Shown: positions 27,911 through 36,716, numbered from the stretch's first letter. The stretch: 64,000 nucleotides of DNA from Lachnospiraceae bacterium (GCA_024683935.1 JAIKXV010000133.1:1-64000); one strand, 5' to 3'. Numbers and translations are program-made. The notes: a model not told the origin generated them from the sequence alone.

Positions 27911-28939
27911 ATGGATGAGCATATTTTCGACGGCAGGACCCTGCTGATAACAGGAGGCACGGGATCCTTCGGAAATGCCGTTTTAAGAAGATTTCTGAAC
28001 ACAGATATAAAGGAGATCCGCATATTTTCCAGAGACGAAAAGAAACAGGATGATATGCGCCATAACTATAACAATCCGAAGATAAAATATTTCATCGGAG
28101 ACGTGCGGGCGGAGGGATCTCTTGAAGACGTGATGCACGGGGTGGATTTTATATTCCACGCAGCAGCCTTAAAGCAGGTGCCAAGCTGCGAATTCTTCCC
28201 TGTAGAAGCGGTGAAAACCAATGTGCTGGGTACGGATAATGTGCTGACAGCAGCCATACGTGCGGGAGTGAAGAAGGTGGTCTGCCTTTCAACAGATAAG
28301 GCTGCTTATCCTATCAACGCCATGGGCGTCAGCAAGGCCATGATGGAAAAGGTCTTTGTGGCAAAGAGCCGGACTATTGATCCGGAGGATACCCTCATCT
28401 GCGGTACCAGATACGGAAATGTAATGTGTTCCAGGGGTTCCGTGATCCCGCTTTTTATCGATCAGATAAAGGAAGGACGGCCGATTACGATAACGGAACC
28501 GAAGATGACGAGATTCATAATGTCCCTGGAGGAGGCCGTGGAGCTCGTGATCTATGCCTTTAACCATGCCAATGCCGGCGATATCATGGTGCAGAAGGCT
28601 CCGGCCTGTACGATAGAAGTTCTTGCCCGGGCGGTAAAGGAGCTCTTTGGCGCCGAGGATCATGAGACCAAGATAATCGGCGTACGTCACGGTGAAAAGA
28701 TGGCGGAAACGCTGCTCACCAGCGAAGAATGCGGAAGAGCCATTGATGAAGGAGGCTTTTTCAGGGTTCCTGCGGATAACAGGGATCTGAACTATGATAA
28801 ATACTTTATTCAGGGCAATACCGAAAGACCGAAATTTGACACCTTCAACTCGGATAACACAGAGATCCTCGGAGTGGAGGAGGTCAAGGAAAAGCTTCTG
28901 AAGCTGAAATACATTCAGGACAGACTCGCGGAGGAATAG
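27911..28939 (+). CDS. capE: UDP-GlcNAc 4,6-dehydratase/5-epimerase (CapE/FnlA)
   Basis: An SDR enzyme of 342 residues that starts the UDP-N-acetyl-L-fucosamine type pathway from UDP-GlcNAc. Key features are LLITGGTGSFGNAVLRRF (about 13-30), FSRDEKKQDDMR, AALKQVPSCEFFP and STDKAAYPINAMGVSKAMME, in which the usual catalytic tyrosine is replaced as in FlaA1/CapE enzymes, and TRYGNVMCSRGSVIPLF. It is followed by capF and capG. The spacing to capF is only 6 bases. Confidence 0.93.
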   Translation: MDEHIFDGRTLLITGGTGSFGNAVLRRFLNTDIKEIRIFSRDEKKQDDMRHNYNNPKIKYFIGDVRAEGSLEDVMHGVDFIFHAAALKQVPSCEFFPVEAVKTNVLGTDNVLTAAIRAGVKKVVCLSTDKAAYPINAMGVSKAMMEKVFVAKSRTIDPEDTLICGTRYGNVMCSRGSVIPLFIDQIKEGRPITITEPKMTRFIMSLEEAVELVIYAFNHANAGDIMVQKAPACTIEVLARAVKELFGAEDHETKIIGVRHGEKMAETLLTSEECGRAIDEGGFFRVPADNRDLNYDKYFIQGNTERPKFDTFNSDNTEILGVEEVKEKLLKLKYIQDRLAEE

Positions 28940-28945
28940 GAGAGT

Positions 28946-29695
28946 TTGAAGATACTTATTACCGGGGCAAAGGGCTTCCTCGGAAAAAACCTCGTACATG
29001 CCTTAAACAATGCAGGATACAATGATATTTCAGAATACACACTGGATTCCTCCGGGGATGATCTGAAAAGGTACTGCGGGGAATGCGGATTTGTTTTTCA
29101 TCTGGCAGGGGTCAACAGGCCAAAGGACGTGTCAGAATTCATGACAGGAAATGCAGGTTTCACGGAACAGGTTCTGCACTGCCTGTCAGATGCCGGGAAT
29201 ACGGTGCCTTTGGTTCTGTCTTCATCCATTCAGGCGGGACTGAATAATGACTACGGTATATCGAAAAGAGCCGCGGAAAACGCTGTTTTCGAATACGGTA
29301 AAGAAAATGATGTACCGGTATATGTCTACCGCTTTCCGAACCTGTTCGGAAGATGGAGCATGCCGAATTACAATACCGTGATAGCGACCTTCTGCCATAA
29401 TATTGCAAGGGGGCTGCCCATCAGGATAGATGACCGGGAAAAGACACTGCCCCTTGCCTATGTGGATGATGTTACGGGACAGTTTATCAGGATACTGGAA
29501 ACCGGGATAAAGCTGCCGCCCGGGGAATTCGTGGTCTTTCCTCCTTCTCTCATATATGAAAGGAAGCTTGGCTGCATAGCGGATACAATAGAGCGTTTCA
29601 GGGATTCTCTATTTTCAGGTAAGGAGCCTGAGATAAAGGATGAATTCGAAGCAAAGCTCTATGATACCTACCGCTCATTTATACCGGAAAACTGA
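28946..29695 (+). CDS. CapF-like NAD-dependent reductase lacking the cupin domain
   Basis: A 249-residue SDR with GAKGFLGKNL (residues 7-16), FHLAGVNRP, SSSIQAGLNNDYGISKRAAEN (catalytic Tyr and Lys) and LPLAYVDDV. This corresponds to the reductase half of CapF/FnlB. Full CapF is about 370 residues and ends with a cupin domain responsible for C3 epimerisation; here the protein stops right where the linker to the cupin would begin (YDTYRSFIPEN). The start is TTG 28946 after GGAG. Without C3 epimerisation the product may be UDP-L-RhaNAc, giving UDP-L-QuiNAc after CapG, instead of UDP-L-FucNAc. No cupin reading frame follows downstream. Confidence 0.8.
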   Translation: MKILITGAKGFLGKNLVHALNNAGYNDISEYTLDSSGDDLKRYCGECGFVFHLAGVNRPKDVSEFMTGNAGFTEQVLHCLSDAGNTVPLVLSSSIQAGLNNDYGISKRAAENAVFEYGKENDVPVYVYRFPNLFGRWSMPNYNTVIATFCHNIARGLPIRIDDREKTLPLAYVDDVTGQFIRILETGIKLPPGEFVVFPPSLIYERKLGCIADTIERFRDSLFSGKEPEIKDEFEAKLYDTYRSFIPEN

Positions 29696-29734
29696 TCCGT
29701 ATTGCGGACGTATCACGGATATCCGTATTGCGGA
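29695..29734 (+). repeat. Two direct 14-base repeats around a 12-base palindrome
   Basis: ATCCGTATTGCGGA occurs at 29695-29708 and again at 29721-29734, a 26-base period. Between and into the second copy runs the perfect palindrome ACGGATATCCGT (29715-29726). Each repeat can also fold as a 4-base stem (TCCG/CGGA). They begin on the last base of the capF stop codon and end just before the -35 element of the capG promoter, so they could form an operator or an RNA structure. Confidence 0.6.
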
Positions 29735-29737
29735 GAC

Positions 29738-29766
29738 TTGTCCGTTTAATAACGGTAATTTAGGAT
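29738..29766 (+). promoter_or_regulatory. Possible promoter for capG
   Basis: TTGTCC at 29738-29743 and TAGGAT at 29761-29766 are separated by exactly 17 bases. Transcription would start near 29773, leaving a leader of about 36 bases with a GAAGGA ribosome site before the ATG at 29809. The -10 has two mismatches to consensus, so confidence is modest. The direct repeats immediately upstream could regulate it. Confidence 0.4.
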
Positions 29767-29808
29767 ACTTTTGACGAAATAGCATAATAAGCTGAAGGAA
29801 TCAGACGG

Positions 29809-30936
29809 ATGGAAAAACTGAAACTTATGACGGTGCTTGGCACCAGACCGGAAATAATAAGGCTTTCTGCGGTGATAAAATGCGCAGACAGATATTTTGA
29901 TCATATCCTGGTGCACACCGGACAGAATTACGATTACAGCCTGAATGAGGTTTTCTTTCAGGATTTAGGTTTGCGGGCTCCGGATCATTATCTGGACAGC
30001 GTCGGAGCCGATCTCGGTGAGACCATGGGAAATATCATCGCAAAATCCTATAAGCTTATGGGAGAAGTAAAGCCTGATGCGGTGCTGGTTCTCGGAGACA
30101 CCAACTCGGCACTTTCCGCCATCAGCGCAAAGCGCTTAAAGATCCCCATTTTCCATATGGAGGCCGGAAACCGCTGCTGGGACTGGAATGTGTCGGAAAT
30201 GATAAACCGGAAGATCGTGGATCATATTTCTGATATAAACCTGCCCTATACAGAACATTCCAGGCGTTATTTATTGAGCGAGGGTATAGATGGAAAGACG
30301 ATATTTGTAACGGGTTCCCCGATGAAAGAGGTATTTAACGAACATAAGGAGGCTATAGAAGCTTCGGATGTTCTGGAACGTCTTTCCCTGAAAAAGGGGA
30401 AATATATTCTGTTATCAGCCCACAGGGAGGAAAATATCGATATCGAAGAGAATTTCATGTCCCTTATGAACGCAGTGAACGCTATCGCGGAAGAGTATCA
30501 GATGCCTGTGATCTATTCCACGCATCCGAGGAGCAGGAAATTCATCGAAAAGAGGGGATTTAAGTTCAATCCTCTGGTTCAGAGCTTAGAGCCCTTCGGA
30601 TATCTTGATTACAATAAGCTGCAAAAGAACGCCTACTGTGTACTCTCGGACAGCGGTACCCTTTCCGAGGAATCAGCCATGCTTGATTTCCCCGGAGTTC
30701 TTATCCGTACCTCTACGGAGCGTCCGGAAGTGCTGGACAAGGGAACAATAGTGATAGGCGGAATAAAGGAAGATGATGTGAAACAGGCGCTGGATCTGGC
30801 GGTTTCCATGTATGAAAACAGGGAAGAGACCGTGGAAGCGGCAGATTATGCTGACAGCAATGTGTCGGTAAAGGTGATCAAGCTGATCCAGAGCTATACA
30901 AAGATAGTGAATGAAACCGTATGGCTGAAGCACTGA
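29809..30936 (+). CDS. capG: UDP-sugar 2-epimerase (CapG/FnlC, WecB-like)
   Basis: A non-hydrolysing UDP-GlcNAc-2-epimerase fold protein of 375 residues that inverts C2 of the 6-deoxy-L-sugar made by CapE and CapF. It shows VLGTRPEIIRLSAV (about 9-22), VHTGQNYDYSLNEVFF, VLGDTNSALSAI, FHMEAGNRCWDWNVSEMINRK (RCWD is typical of the FnlC branch; WecB has another word there), SAHREENID and SDSGTLSEES. Its neighbours capE and truncated capF define the pathway. It ends by overlapping the next glycosyltransferase by 16 bases. Confidence 0.9.
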   Translation: MEKLKLMTVLGTRPEIIRLSAVIKCADRYFDHILVHTGQNYDYSLNEVFFQDLGLRAPDHYLDSVGADLGETMGNIIAKSYKLMGEVKPDAVLVLGDTNSALSAISAKRLKIPIFHMEAGNRCWDWNVSEMINRKIVDHISDINLPYTEHSRRYLLSEGIDGKTIFVTGSPMKEVFNEHKEAIEASDVLERLSLKKGKYILLSAHREENIDIEENFMSLMNAVNAIAEEYQMPVIYSTHPRSRKFIEKRGFKFNPLVQSLEPFGYLDYNKLQKNAYCVLSDSGTLSEESAMLDFPGVLIRTSTERPEVLDKGTIVIGGIKEDDVKQALDLAVSMYENREETVEAADYADSNVSVKVIKLIQSYTKIVNETVWLKH

Positions 30937-32030
30937 GGACTGATGTGAATGACAGTACCGCCGCTTCAAAGCGGATAGTGGTGCTGGATATCGCGGCTTC
31001 TAAAACAGGAGCCCTGTCAATACTCAGGGATTACTATGCTCATGTTCAGAGCCTGAACGATGATAACGAATGGTATTTTATAATCGGAGCAGAGGGGCTC
31101 ATAAAAGAGGACAGTAACAAGCCGAATATACATGTGATAGTGAGAGAAGACGTGAAGAACTCCAGGTTTAAGCGTCTTCTTTTTGATCATTTTAGCGGAA
31201 AGGATTTTTTAAGGGAATTAAAACCGGATCTTATCATTTCCCTGCAGAATACCCTGCCAGTCGGAGCCGAAAAGCTGGCGGAAACAAAGATTTACCTGCA
31301 CCAGCCCTTAGGCTTCCAGAAGATAAAAAAGTTCTCGTTTTTTAATAAATGGGAAAGAGGGCTTGCGGTATATCAGTATCTGATCGCCGGGGAAATAGAC
31401 AGGTCGCTGAAAAGGGCCGACAGTATAACAGTCCAGACAAAGTGGATGAAGGATGCGGTAATTGAAAAGGACGGAATAGCTCCTGAGAAGATCGAGGTGG
31501 AAGCACCGGAGATCAGGGGCGTTGGAGGGTTATGTAAACCAGACGGTCTTTCAGATGCTGAGTTATGTAAACCTGACGCTCCGGAGCAGTCTGGCGTGTT
31601 ATGTAAACCATTGTTTATATTCCCTGCCGGGAACATCCTGTATAAAAATCATCAGTGTATCCTGGATGCGGTTAAAATCCTTTCGGACAGGGGCATCCGG
31701 GGCTTTAGGGTCATCTTTACCGAAGAAGAGCAAAACCTTCCGTGGCTGAAAGTACATGAGGAATGCAGGGACGTTATCGACTGGCGGGGGATGATCGAAA
31801 GAGATAAGCTGCTGAGTCTGTATAGGAAGGCAGTGCTTTTATTCCCTTCCTATATCGAAACCTACGGACTTCCCCTGGCGGAGGCCAGGGCAGCGGGGGC
31901 AGGGATCATAGCGGCCGATACGCCTTTTGCAAGGGAGATACTGTCCGGATATACAAAAGCGGAATACTTCGATCCCTTTGACCCGCCCGCTCTTGCAGGG
32001 CTGATGGAGAAAGCTGTTACGGCAAATTGA
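30921..32030 (+). CDS. Family 4 glycosyltransferase carrying a three-copy motif insertion
   Basis: A 369-residue GT-B transferase. N-terminal domain features are IVVLDIAASKTGALSIL and the acceptor-side LHQPLGFQKIKKFS; the C-terminal domain has FPAGNILYKNHQCILDA and the donor-binding FPSYIETYGLPLAEARAAGAG. Between the domains, about residues 200-230, sits an extra segment with three Leu-Cys-Lys-Pro words at residues 204, 215 and 227, each encoded by TTATGTAAACC. Related transferases would go nearly straight from the linker into PLFIFPAGN, so the segment looks inserted. It overlaps capG by 16 bases and ends this gene series. Confidence 0.85.
   Translation: MAEALRTDVNDSTAASKRIVVLDIAASKTGALSILRDYYAHVQSLNDDNEWYFIIGAEGLIKEDSNKPNIHVIVREDVKNSRFKRLLFDHFSGKDFLRELKPDLIISLQNTLPVGAEKLAETKIYLHQPLGFQKIKKFSFFNKWERGLAVYQYLIAGEIDRSLKRADSITVQTKWMKDAVIEKDGIAPEKIEVEAPEIRGVGGLCKPDGLSDAELCKPDAPEQSGVLCKPLFIFPAGNILYKNHQCILDAVKILSDRGIRGFRVIFTEEEQNLPWLKVHEECRDVIDWRGMIERDKLLSLYRKAVLLFPSYIETYGLPLAEARAAGAGIIAADTPFAREILSGYTKAEYFDPFDPPALAGLMEKAVTAN
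31529..31608 (+). repeat. Three-copy array of the dispersed TTATGTAAAC word
   Basis: Exact copies start at 31530, 31563 and 31599, i.e. spacings of 33 and 36 bases, all in + orientation and each followed by C. The bases between copies are unrelated or only loosely related (CAGACGGTC, CTGACGCTC), so the conserved unit is the 10-11-base word itself. The array lies inside a glycosyltransferase gene and keeps its frame. Confidence 0.9.
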
Positions 32031-32070
32031 TAAGATTAAGGGCTGTTTTATAAATGTAAGGATGTGAATT

Positions 32071-32556
32071 ATGGATTATTTTGAAGAGTTCAGAGCGTTA
32101 ATAGCAAGACTCAGGGCAAAGGACGGCTGTCCCTGGGACCGGGAACAGACACACATGAGCCTGAAAGCCGCCTGTATAGAGGAAGCTGCCGAAGTGATAT
32201 CCGGGATCAATATTCTGGACCGAACCGGAAATGCGGAAAACCTGAAGGAGGAACTGGGTGATCTTCTTTTGCAGGTGATGATGCACGCCTGTATCGCAGA
32301 GGAAGAAGGGCTCTTTACAATAGAAGATGTGGTGCAGGGAATCTCTGAAAAAATGATCCGCAGGCATCCGCATATCTTCGGAAATGTAACGGTATCAAAT
32401 TCCGAAGAAGTTCTGGTAAACTGGGAAGAGATAAAGAAACAGGAAAAAGCCGGCAAGGAAGATGATTACGAGTACCTGCAGGAAGCCTTCGATGAGTCTC
32501 AGAAGCTCATAGAAGTGGCCCGCGAACGCAAGCAGAAAAAGCATCGGGAACAATAA
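32071..32556 (+). CDS. mazG: MazG nucleotide pyrophosphohydrolase
   Basis: A 161-residue single-domain MazG protein that hydrolyses nucleoside triphosphates to monophosphates and pyrophosphate, a house-cleaning activity. It has CPWDREQTHMSL (about 20-31), the metal-binding EEAAEV helix with KEELGDLLLQV, and HPHIFG followed by NWEEIKKQEK, all standard for MazG. It is shorter than the two-domain E. coli form but normal for Firmicutes. A clear AAGGATG lies upstream. It is not a glycan gene and marks the end of part A. Confidence 0.93.
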   Translation: MDYFEEFRALIARLRAKDGCPWDREQTHMSLKAACIEEAAEVISGINILDRTGNAENLKEELGDLLLQVMMHACIAEEEGLFTIEDVVQGISEKMIRRHPHIFGNVTVSNSEEVLVNWEEIKKQEKAGKEDDYEYLQEAFDESQKLIEVARERKQKKHREQ

Positions 32557-32624
32557 GAGGATTTCATGCCGGGCATGGATTTTACCGCCGGTATGTGGTT
32601 TAATTAAAGTCGGAGGGCAGACTT

Positions 32625-32873
32625 ATGTTTGGAAAGCAATTTGAGCTCAATGAACAGACGATCCCCGTGATCGAGGAGATCGGAAAGCACATGCCCGGCG
32701 GCTTTTTTATTTATGAGGCGTCGGGGGATGAGAAGCTGCTGTACGCCAATCAGGCGGTGATAAACCTCTTCGGCTGTGATGATCTGGAGGATTTTAAGAA
32801 GCTTACCGGGTACACATTCCGCGGTATGCTCCATCCCGATGACTATGCCGAGGTTTCCGGCTCGATAAATTAA
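32625..32873 (+). pseudogene. Broken hybrid histidine kinase, N-terminal PAS fragment
   Basis: First piece of a decayed sensor kinase spanning 32625-34473. It encodes 82 residues of a PAS domain (GGFFIYEASGDEKLLYANQAV, FRGMLHPDDY) and ends at TAA 32871-32873. The same frame continues without further stops for another 696 bases as the rest of the PAS domain and the kinase dimerisation domain, so a single nonsense change split the gene. A good GGAGGG ribosome site precedes the ATG, meaning the fragment may still be made. The 68-base gap before it holds a CATGCC/GGCATG palindrome at 32565-32577. Confidence 0.75.
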
Positions 32874-32906
32874 CAGATCAAATCCAGTGATGACAATCTG
32901 GACTAT

Positions 32907-33569
32907 GTGGAGTACAGGATAATCCGGAAGGACGGAAGTGTCTGCTGGGTGGATGATTACGGACACTATACGGAGACCCAGGCCTACGGCGGGGTTTATT
33001 ATGTTTTTATTTCGGATATAACGAAAAAGCGCGAGCATCAGGAACTGAGCAATGCCCTGAAGGCGGCGGAGGAGGCCAATAAGGCAAAGACCGTCTTTCT
33101 TTCCAATATGAGTCATGAGATCAGAACTCCCATGAATGCCATAATCGGTATGTGCAGTCTGGCTCTCAGAAAGGAAAATCTGGATCCGGAGACGCGGGAA
33201 TACCTGGAAAAGATCGGTGCCAGCGCGCGCCATCTCCTCGGACTTATCAATGATATCCTGGATATGAGCCGCATTGAATCGGGGTGGCTGCTTCTCCGGC
33301 AGGAGGATTTTTCTTTCAGGAATATGCTGGAGGAGATCAATACCATGGTCATGACCCAGTGCAGCGACCGTGGGTTGAAATATGAATGCAGGGTAACGGG
33401 AGGCGTTTCAGACTATTATTCCCAGGATCTTCGATACCTTTACCCAGGAGGACGGCGGCCGCAGCAGCAAATATGGCAGCACCGGGCTCGGAATGGCTAT
33501 CAGCAAAAATATCGTGGAGCTAATGAGCGGCACGATCTCTGTTACATCCGAGAAGGGGGTGGGATCTGA
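32907..33569 (+). pseudogene. Broken hybrid histidine kinase, PAS end and HisKA fragment
   Basis: Second piece of the decayed kinase. It carries the end of the PAS domain ([17 protein letters not shown]), a coiled stretch and the phosphoacceptor H-box [18 protein letters not shown] followed by [16 protein letters not shown]. At about 33420 the sequence jumps, in a different frame, to [11 protein letters not shown], the late part of the ATPase domain. The N-box and G1-box region, roughly 60-90 residues, is missing, so no working kinase can be made. The frame beyond about 33425 to 33569 is nonsense. Confidence 0.75.
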
Positions 33570-34473
33570 ATTCACCGTTGTACTTACCCTGGAAAACAGC
33601 GATCATGCAGGAGTGTCTGACAGCAGCATAAATCCCTCGGACATGAGGGTTCTGGTGGTTGATGACGAGGAGATCGCGGCAGAGCACGCGAGAATGGTGC
33701 TGGATGAGGCCGGGATAAAGGCTGATATGTGCCTGTCCGGAGAAGAAGCACTGCAGATGATCCAGGTGCAGCATACCAAACTGGAACCGTACAATCTGGT
33801 GCTTCTTGACTGGAAGATGCCGGAAATGGACGGGCTGGAACTGGCTGCGGAGATCCGTAAGCTGTACAGCAGCGAGACCACTATCATTATCCTGACATCC
33901 TTTAACTGGGACGAGATCATGGATGAAGCTCTGCATATAGGGGTGGACAGCTTCCTGGCAAAGCCTCTCTTTGCTTCCAATGTGATAAGCGAATTTGAGC
34001 GGATCGCGAGGAAGAACAATATGTCCCTCTTCCGTGAAAAACAGCGTGCCGAATTAAAGGGCAGGAGGATCCTTCTGGCTGAGGATATAGAGATCAACGC
34101 GGAGATCATGAAGAAGCTCCTGGAATCCAGGGGAGCGCTTATCGATCATGCCGTGAACGGAAGAGTTGTCGTAGATATGTTTAAGGAGCAGGATCCGGGA
34201 TACTATGATGCGATCCTGATGGATGTCCGGATGCCGGAAATGGATGGACTGGAGGCCACAGATACGATCCGCGCCCTTGACAGATCCGATGCGGGAATCA
34301 TTCCTGTCATTGCGATGACCGCCAATGCATTTGATGAGGATGTGCAGTTCTCCATGCAGGTCGGCATGAATGCGCATCTTTCAAAGCCTGTGGAACCGGA
34401 GCGGCTGTTCCGTACTCTGGAGGAACAAATTTTTGAGGCGGAAGAAAAAAGGAATTCGGGGGCCGGAAGATGA
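33493..34473 (+). pseudogene. Broken hybrid histidine kinase, ATPase end and two receiver domains
   Basis: Third piece, continuing the frame that becomes recognisable at 33427. It includes the last ATPase motif ([18 protein letters not shown] and GSEFTVVL), a first receiver domain (LVVDDEEIAAEH, phosphoacceptor Asp in LLDWKMPEMDG) and a second receiver (LLAEDIEINAEI, phosphoacceptor Asp in LMDVRMPEMDG, AMTANAFDED, and SKPVE near the end). Both receiver domains appear intact over about 280 residues. Translation would require an internal start such as ATG 33493. It ends by a 4-base overlap with the next fragment. Confidence 0.75.
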
Positions 34474-35249
34474 ATTCATTGTCTGAGGAAAGGAAACCCG
34501 GAGGCATATCTATTCTGGCTCCCTGGGCCTTTGTGGGCTTTGATGTGCTGTCCTTTGGCACCACCTCCTTTAAATTCAAGGTTGAAAAGTCAAAGTGGAT
34601 CATGCTTTCCGCCATAGTGATCGCAGGTATTTCCTATGCTGCGATGGCGGTTGCCGCCGTATCGGTCGTCCCTGACGGATATGCTACTCTTGCGGAATAT
34701 ATTTCCGACCTGGATAACTTAAGCGGGATCGATGCCGTCCCTACATTTTTCGCAGCCAGATCATTAATGGGAGAAGCGGGGCTGTTCCTTATAGGGATCA
34801 CCGCCCTTGCAGGCATACTGACAGGTATCATCGGAGGATACCGCGCAGCCACAAGGGTGCTGTCGGTAATGTCCGAGGACAGGATACTGTCAGAAAAGTT
34901 CTCCAAACTGTACTACAGTATTCTGTTTATCATGGGGGGTTCGATCATACTTGCTCTTTTCGGCAGGAATACTCTCAGCTGGTTTGTGGATCTGACTTCC
35001 TTTGGCGCCATCGTTGGATTCGGTTATACTTCTGCATCTGCGTATAAGCTTGCAAAGATGGAGGGGAAGAGTGCGATAAAGATCACAGGATTTGCTGGAA
35101 CGATCCTTTCCGTGATATTCATAATTGTGCAGCTGGTTCCGCGCCTCACGCCATGGAATCCATGTGTGCCGAAGCGTTCCTGCTGCTGTCCCTGTGGTGC
35201 CTGCTGGGATTCGTTTTCTACTGGCAGACCATTAACAGGGGAGTCCTGA
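34470..35249 (+). pseudogene. Truncated APC-family amino-acid permease fragment
   Basis: About 225 residues corresponding to the second half of an amino acid-polyamine-organocation transporter: APWAFVGFDVLSFGTTSF (the sixth to seventh helix region), IGITALAGILTGIIGGYRAATRVL and FVDLTSFGAIVGFGYTSASAY. The first half of the transporter is missing; the frame starts abruptly after the previous gene. At about 35146-35152 a frame change occurs: the frame here degenerates into a cysteine-rich nonsense tail while the +2 frame continues with the last helices and a kinase. The original was probably a permease-kinase fusion sensor, comparable in idea to the CbrA transporter-kinase. Confidence 0.75.
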
Positions 35250-36670
35250 CCCAGTACAGCAGCATGTCGGTCTCCGGGGTGGTGCTGTTTACGATGCTGC
35301 TCTATTCGGTTCTGATGTGGTTTGCAAAGCTTATGGCGTTGGAAAAGGATGCGGCGTCAATACACAAGGTGCTTATCCGCGGCGGTCTGGTCTCAATGCT
35401 TATAATCTTTACGGGGCTTGTGGTCATGCTCTATGTGCAGAATCTGGTGCTCATAAAGCATGAAGCATCCGAACGCGAAAAGATCCGCGCCGTGGAGAGT
35501 AATCTCGCAAAGAGCCGTTTTCTTTTCAATATGTCCCATGATATCAGAACTCCGATGAACGCCATTATGGGATATACGGAACTTGCGCTGAAGGAGACGT
35601 CGCCGGAAACCGTACATGAGTATCTGACAAAGATCGATGAATCCAATCATCATATGCTGTCACTGATTAATGATATTCTGGAAATGAGCCGTATTGAGAG
35701 CGGAACGCTGGAACTGGAGTATACACCGGAGGATCTTAACCGGATCTTCAAAGAAGTCGGGAACATCTTTGAGCAGCAGATGACGGGGAAGCAGATCGAT
35801 TTTCAGGTACATATTCCGAATGTGCAGGATCCCTATGTCTGGTGTGATGTGAAGAATCTGAAACGGGTTCTCGTGAATCTTATCAGCAATGCATATAAAT
35901 TTACGGATGAGGGCGGAAAGGTTTCCGTATCCCTGTGGGAAAACGGTTATGCAGAGTATGGATACGCCTCATACGAGATCCGGGTAAAGGATAACGGTAT
36001 CGGTATATCAAAGGAATTTGTGGAGATAATGTTCCATCCCTTTGAGAGGGAGCGTACGTCTACTGACAGCGGTGTGGAGGGGACAGGACTCGGTCTTTCC
36101 ATTACGAAGAGCATCGTGGATCTGATGGGCGGCACCATTGATGTGCTCACTTCGTTGGGAAGCGGTACGGAAATGATCATCCGTCTGAAATTAAAGGTCG
36201 CCGATCCTTCCGAGCTTCCGGTGAAAGAAACGGATAAACCGGGAGATGCAGCTTCCGAAGCCGACTTTTTGAATAAGAGGATCCTGCTGGTAGAAGATAT
36301 TGATGTTAATATGGAGATCGCGAAAAAGATCCTGACGCGGTACGGCTTTATGGTTGAGACTGCGGAAAACGGACAGACCGCATATGATATGGTGGCGGCT
36401 TCGGAGCCCGGATACTATGACGCGATACTTATGGATATTCAGATGCCGGTAATGGACGGCTATACGGCGACCGGGAAAATAAGAGAGCTTTCCGATCCCG
36501 CCCTTGCATCCATACCGATCATAGCAATGACTGCAAATGCCTTTAAGGAAGATGCGGAAAAGGCCATTGAATCGGGAATGCAGGCGCATATAGCAAAGCC
36601 CATAGATATTGATCTTCTGATCGGCACCCTGACAGAGATCATGGAGGATAAGGATAAGCCCCCGGGCTGA
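35153..36670 (+). CDS. Hybrid histidine kinase portion of a former transporter-kinase fusion
   Basis: 505 residues with four hydrophobic segments (the tail of the permease and a further helix pair), a HisKA domain with [21 protein letters not shown], a complete ATPase domain (NLISNAYKFTDEGG N-box, VKDNGIGIS, EGTGLGLSITKSIVDLMGG) and a C-terminal receiver domain (LLVEDIDVNMEI, phosphoacceptor in LMDIQMPVMDGY, IAKPID). The signalling domains look functional, but the frame is separated from the permease by a one-base shift near 35150 and has no ribosome site of its own, so expression is doubtful. Confidence 0.75.
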   Translation: MESMCAEAFLLLSLWCLLGFVFYWQTINRGVLTQYSSMSVSGVVLFTMLLYSVLMWFAKLMALEKDAASIHKVLIRGGLVSMLIIFTGLVVMLYVQNLVLIKHEASEREKIRAVESNLAKSRFLFNMSHDIRTPMNAIMGYTELALKETSPETVHEYLTKIDESNHHMLSLINDILEMSRIESGTLELEYTPEDLNRIFKEVGNIFEQQMTGKQIDFQVHIPNVQDPYVWCDVKNLKRVLVNLISNAYKFTDEGGKVSVSLWENGYAEYGYASYEIRVKDNGIGISKEFVEIMFHPFERERTSTDSGVEGTGLGLSITKSIVDLMGGTIDVLTSLGSGTEMIIRLKLKVADPSELPVKETDKPGDAASEADFLNKRILLVEDIDVNMEIAKKILTRYGFMVETAENGQTAYDMVAASEPGYYDAILMDIQMPVMDGYTATGKIRELSDPALASIPIIAMTANAFKEDAEKAIESGMQAHIAKPIDIDLLIGTLTEIMEDKDKPPG

Positions 36671-36716
36671 TGGCCGGAACTGAAGAATAACGGATTATAA
36701 TATCGGAAAATGGATG

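Noticed and set aside
32565..32577. CATGCC-G-GGCATG palindrome before the kinase relic as an operator
   Set aside because: A single short palindrome without promoter boxes or repetition elsewhere; too little support.
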